Below, piece by piece: positions 55,401-61,400 of a DNA stretch of 64,000 bases. The first letter of the stretch is position 1; each line of letters opens with the position of its first letter. Source of the DNA: Antedon mediterranea (lineage: Eukaryota; Echinodermata; Crinoidea; Comatulida; Antedonidae); contig NC_092674.1 in assembly GCF_964355755.1 (NCBI RefSeq), forward strand, positions 16,871,001-16,935,000, read 5' to 3'. The translations under genes were made by a program, and so were the position numbers. The notes beneath the pieces are model-generated. The model had not been told where the DNA came from, made no database searches, and saw only the letters and a list, made by a program, of their open reading frames with translations.

Positions 55401-58400
55401 TAAATATTCAAACAATTCATTATGGGTGGTATTTTTTAAAGAGGTGCAACTGTGGAGCTGCTTGTTTACCACCATCCCAAACCTGAATGGTTGGCAGTTT
55501 TTTGGTATGGTCAATGATTCATGGTAGCTGTTGACACCAACTTTGCCAGCAACGTAGATGCTTTCTTTCAATTTTCCTCATCCCAACCTTTCTTTAACCC
55601 ACATAGCTCCTGCAAGATTATCTTGGCTGAAATGATAAATGAGTGAGGATTGCTTTTCTTGTTGGCATCACATTGAAAATGATGAATTTAATTCTTGCAC
55701 ATTCCATTGACTTCCAAGAGCTCTTCTGCAGGCAAATTCTCTTTAAAGTCCAAGTCGGCTAACAAGACATCTTTACTATAGTTGACTTCAAAGGTGTGCA
55801 AACTTATGAAACAAAAAACAGCAACTGAGCTGAGTAAACGATAACCCTACAAAGGAACAAAAGGCCCACACACTGTGCATGCTGCCATGTAAATAATATG
55901 TAAATTAGATAAAGTTGGCACTTCCTGAATATAATTAAGTCATCTCTTTCTATGTAGGCCTAACGATACATTGATGACTTCTGCATGAGCTAGTACGTCT
56001 ATAATTTCTTTATACAAACCACGCTCTGCTTCGCTAAGCAGCGGGTATAGATCTACGTAAGCTTGGCGCACAGTAATTTCTTGATCTATGACCTCCTGTA
56101 TAGTGTCCTCACTAGGATTTGATTCCTCTTTAACTAAAGCGAAAACCCAGTGTAATTTCTTTCTTTCTTTATCCAATGCTTTCTTCTTTATTACCTCCGC
56201 CAAGGAGGTTATGTTTTCACCCCTGTATGTTTGTGTGTGTGTTTGTGTGTGTGTCTGTGAACAGCTTGGAGGCCACAGTTTTTATCTGATTCTCACCAAA
56301 TTTGGCAACAATGATCTATGCCCCAAAAGCTCGGACGAGTTTGAATTTGAGGGGAAAAGGTCATAGGTCAAGGTCACAACTAACAAAAAACTATTTTACT
56401 GCCTAGAGACCACAGTTTTTATCCGATTCTCACCAAACTTAGCCACAATGATCAATGACACATCATATAATTGTGGTTAAATTTTGAAGGGTCAGGGTCA
56501 AAGATCAAGGTCCACAAAAAACAAACAAAAAAAGAAAAAAAAAATAATAAAAAAAAAAACCTCAGTGGGACTTAAACCAGCGATCTCAACTGTGAGAGGC
56601 TGGATACATAACCATTACACCACACTGTCATCCACAACTTTGTAGTGTGCAGTTAACATACAGTATTTACACTTAGAACTAATAAAAAAAATGAAAAAAA
56701 AAAAAAATATTCAGGGGGCATTTTATGTAGGGGAATTTTACAGTAGGCGGAGGTTTGTACTCTCGGAGTACCCTCTAGTTTTGTATATAATACTCCAAGC
56801 CTTTCTCTGTAAATTTTCTCTCTCTCTCTCTTTGCCATTGTTTCGTTGTTTACTATAGTTGACTTCAACTAGGTCACTGCTCATACCTCGTACGTATATT
56901 AATGGATGCAGTACAAGTAAATCCACAATATAGTTGTATTCACTTTTCACTTTAATACTCATACTATCATGCTATACTGCAGTTTACACTGTGCTGGTAA
57001 ACAACGATACAAGGCTAAAAAAAAACACAGCAACTGAGCCGAGTAAACGATAACCAGCTACCTTCTAAAACAAAGGAACAAAAGAAAATCAAACACTGTA
57101 ACATTTACTGTAGCTATATCGAACCCACCATGTCGACATAATAACATCAAGGATTAAGGTAACTACACTTTTCAAAACTTTGACTTACAGTCATCCATAG
57201 AAAAGTTCCTAAGTACAGTGGTCAGAACTTCTTTGTGATGAAATTCTTGTTGTCCTGGGGGCTGTTGCAAAGTTAGTACATGAAGGGGAGGATTTCGCAC
57301 CAAACTGTCAGCCTATAAGTCACTGGTTCCTTTGTCAAGTTCTCATTCGGTCACCACCAGAAGCGGGCACCTGAACTTGATAGAACAAAGCAGTGATATC
57401 TCCTATACATGATATTGGATTGGTGCAAAATCTCATAAGAATGCCCACTAGATTGTTAAGAATATTTGGGCCTGTAATAAGCTAAATAAACTACAGTAGT
57501 ATGTCAGAATCCTACAAAGTAGCCGACAAAGGCATGGTTAGTTAAGAAGTTCTACTAAGTTTAAACACAGCAGCAACTTTGTCATGCCTACAATGGTTAT
57601 AGGCTGTATTGACTGCTAAGGTTACACTGTACTGCTTGCACAACAACAAGAAGCAATGCCAATAACTGAATGATTAACTACTGAAATACACCGGAGGATA
57701 AGTATACCCTATAGTAGCATAAAGCAATAATAGCAATAAGCACTCAAAATTATGCACATGTGTATTTAACTAATTTAAAAGCATTAATTATCATAAGAGT
57801 GCCTTAGCTAATGTACATAGATGATGCTCAGCTACAGCTAAAATGTTTTCTAGGAAATGTAATCAAAATATCATTTAATTCACCTCCATTGACCGATCAA
57901 TACGTCGACGCAAACACCTTGCCCAGTATGCCTGACCACCATATTTCGGCATGTTTGAGTTAAGCTGGGGATTCTTGCGAGTAAGTTCCTTCTTAACACT
58001 ATTGAGTTCATCATTAAACATAGAATATACTTCAACGGTTTTTTTATCAATTGTACGTCGAATAGCCTGTTAAAAAAAATGTTAAAAAGTAACTTCAAAA
58101 AAACAAAAGGACTGCAAAATAAAAAGTTAGAAACTGACAGTTTGGGGGGTCATTTCCTGATATCACGTTTGTGACGACCAGCACATGTGACCGCTTGTGA
58201 ATTACATACATATTCAAGCCAAACTTATACTGTATGTAATTTCAGTAAAAAAAATTTTCATAAATTGTTTTATTGTGATATAATCAATAAAAAGTAGTAA
58301 TTGCTCTAGTAGTTCTATCAACTTTTGTATGCACTTTGAGGTCCAGAGAATTTGACTTCAGAAATTGGTTTAGGATGGTCAAACAATCATTTTTGGTTTG

Positions 58401-61400
58401 GTTACACATTTTGAAAATGTGATGAAAGGTCATGGTGAAAGGTTATAAGACCAAACACCAATATGTCCTTAAATCTCAACAACCACTGGTCGCAGCAAGA
58501 TAATTTTGGTCTCAAATCGATGAGAAGGTATACATTCAATCATATTCAGTCTAATGGGACATTTTAGTAAAAAATGATTGGAAATGCCATTTCTGACCTC
58601 TGACCCACAACCCAGGCCATGTATGCATCTACTGGTCGTAGACACTTGAATTTGGTCTCAAATTGTTCGCAATATACATTTTTGCATTGTGACAGAACAA
58701 CATAACTGCACAGAGACGTACAGACGTAATGTTATGCAATATTAGGAAGTCAAACGTAATAGAGTTATATGCTGGACATATTGTATAATAGTCATGAAAC
58801 TATGTTTTTAAGTTTCTATGTGGGTATGGCATTTCTGATCATTTTCTACTAAATTCCCTATTAGACTGAATATGAATGCCTCCCCAAGTTGCAAAAGGTC
58901 CATATTTTATTATAGTCTTTTGGTTTATGTAAAATATTTATATTCAAAGAAATCATAATCATTCATTTACCAACCAGTAGCACAATAAAAATAGTGAAAA
59001 TATCAAGAACCGTCAATATACTAGAATGCCATTAAAGAATAACTTATTAGGTTATGTGCATTATCATATTGTCAGAATCTTTATTTATTTAATCTCACTC
59101 CCTATTTTCATACATGAGGAACCTGACTATAATTAGTAAACAGGGTTTATTAGGTGTTAAAAATCAGTACCAAAAGTATGTACTGTACCAACTTACACAA
59201 TTTTCCCCTATATATAACATCTTTATTGCAACATTTGACAGTATGCATAATCAACCTAAGCATACAATTTGTTTTGGATTTGGACGATGACTTTCAGATC
59301 TAGTCAAATGCAGCAGCATACATTTGTCAGTAGCATTTTATTGGTAATACACCAAATAGCTTGAATTGAAGGTCTTTGTAAAATATTTTTTATTATCATT
59401 TTGGGTGTTTCTGATGACCCTATATTAATCTTAGAATCAACACAGGAAGGGAGGTCAGACACAGAAAAGTTAAAAGGAATAGGTACAATTATGGAACCCA
59501 ATGAGACCCAAGATTTAAAAGACACCTTAAATTTAACTCGCTGTGACCTACATGATATGACCTAAACAAATCTAGCAGTGATTCACACTCACAGATACCA
59601 GCATTATGCTTTACACCAAACAAGAAATATTGCATCTATGTGAGAAAGGGAATGCTCATCAAGAATTTTGACCATTCAGTTATAGCATCTGTGAGCAAAG
59701 CAAAGTGGTACAGGACCTTCCATTTAAAAATCTGTGCTGGTTATCTGGAAGGAGTTTACTATCTTTAAAGAATATAATTAAATAATGAGCAACAATAATA
59801 CCAACAGTGGAGTGGAGGTCTATAATTATATCTACATTGCTAGTGATAAAATTTAGTGTAACTACCTCTCTGGCAGACAGATGCTGAAAAGCATCTAGAA
59901 GCTCAACACCCTGTGCAACCATAGAAATTGTTTCAAATGCAGTGGTGATCACATTTTGAACCATGACTTCTAGATCTTTGATTCCAGCCCGAAATCTGAC
60001 AAATAAATCAAAGTTATTGTGAAATATAAATATGAATACAGTAGAACCCCTCCTTTGGGACATTCCTATTAAGGGAACACTTTCTCATGAAATGAAGGGG
60101 AAATATATGTTTTAACACTACGGCCAACCCCTTCTCAGGGGACACCCCTACAAAGGGGACAGGGATATTCATCAACCCCTATTAAGAGGACAATATTTTT
60201 TCATAAAAACAAAAAATAAGACAAAATAATTATATTCATTTATATCGTTTTAAATTAAAAAAATGGATAGTGACTCTTTAATTACACTTGTTTTTTTTAA
60301 CTTGGTAAAAATTCATGAATTGTGCATAAATTTTTTTCACAAACTATGATGATGTAATTTTTTTTTAAATTTTGATTGGTCAGTTTTAACGATCGTATCA
60401 TTGAAGTTGAACTTGGTTTCACTTCAAAATTTGCAGATTTTAACGATTTTTAGCAGTGATTTTTACCACTTTTCCTGTAAAAAAACTGTTGAATACGGTA
60501 AATTTATGCAATTCGCCGCAACTCAAGGTTGATTGGAAAACAGGCTTTAATTTTGATTAGAAAAGAGAATATACTACTAATTATTAAAACAATATTGCCT
60601 TCAGCTAGGCCCTTCATGTTACTAGCAAGGGGCAATTTGCTCAGTGTTTTTCTTAAATGGATTGATTTCGACCACAAGTTAACTGTGCAAGTGCAAAATC
60701 TCTGAGCTGCGGTTATTTGCATAACAAAGGCAAAGACACAAAACCATGGTCACTTCCAATCTCTTCGTTTAGGCTCGGTAATTGGCTGTGTAATAGATGA
60801 CCTAAAAACCAAAAGCCAATCAACAAACACTACAATATCTAAAATATGTGGAAATTCATGAAAAAAATCTAAAACTCCACATGACATACATGATCCAAAA
60901 AAGTTATTTAATAGTCTATTATAGGTTAAAGTAATTTTAAGCTTATCTGTTAACAGTATAATAATTCAAATTTAAAAAATTACATATCTTAATAATTCTC
61001 AAATAATTTTATTCTGTTGTCTGATTTTAATAAAATAAAAATCACTTTCTTGTCAATTCAAAAAGAAATTATTTTTCCATGATTAAACCACGACACATTT
61101 GTCAATAGAGTAATCAGAATGCACATACAATTTATAAATTATCAGTTGATTTGCAACTTCCCATAGAGGGTTGTGGCAAGAGACAATGTGTTCAAAAAGG
61201 CAGACAGCAGTTATTTAGCACAGACTAGCAGATCAAATTATTCTTTTATCTTACTGCCAAATTTTCTCTTATTTGTCAATGATATGACTAAACACTTTGC
61301 TTTATCAAGCAAATGAATCTCACCTATTATAATCATCATGCCATGTAGTAGCTTTTACATCAAGAATTGTGTGTTTGACATTTCGAAGAATCTGCAAATT

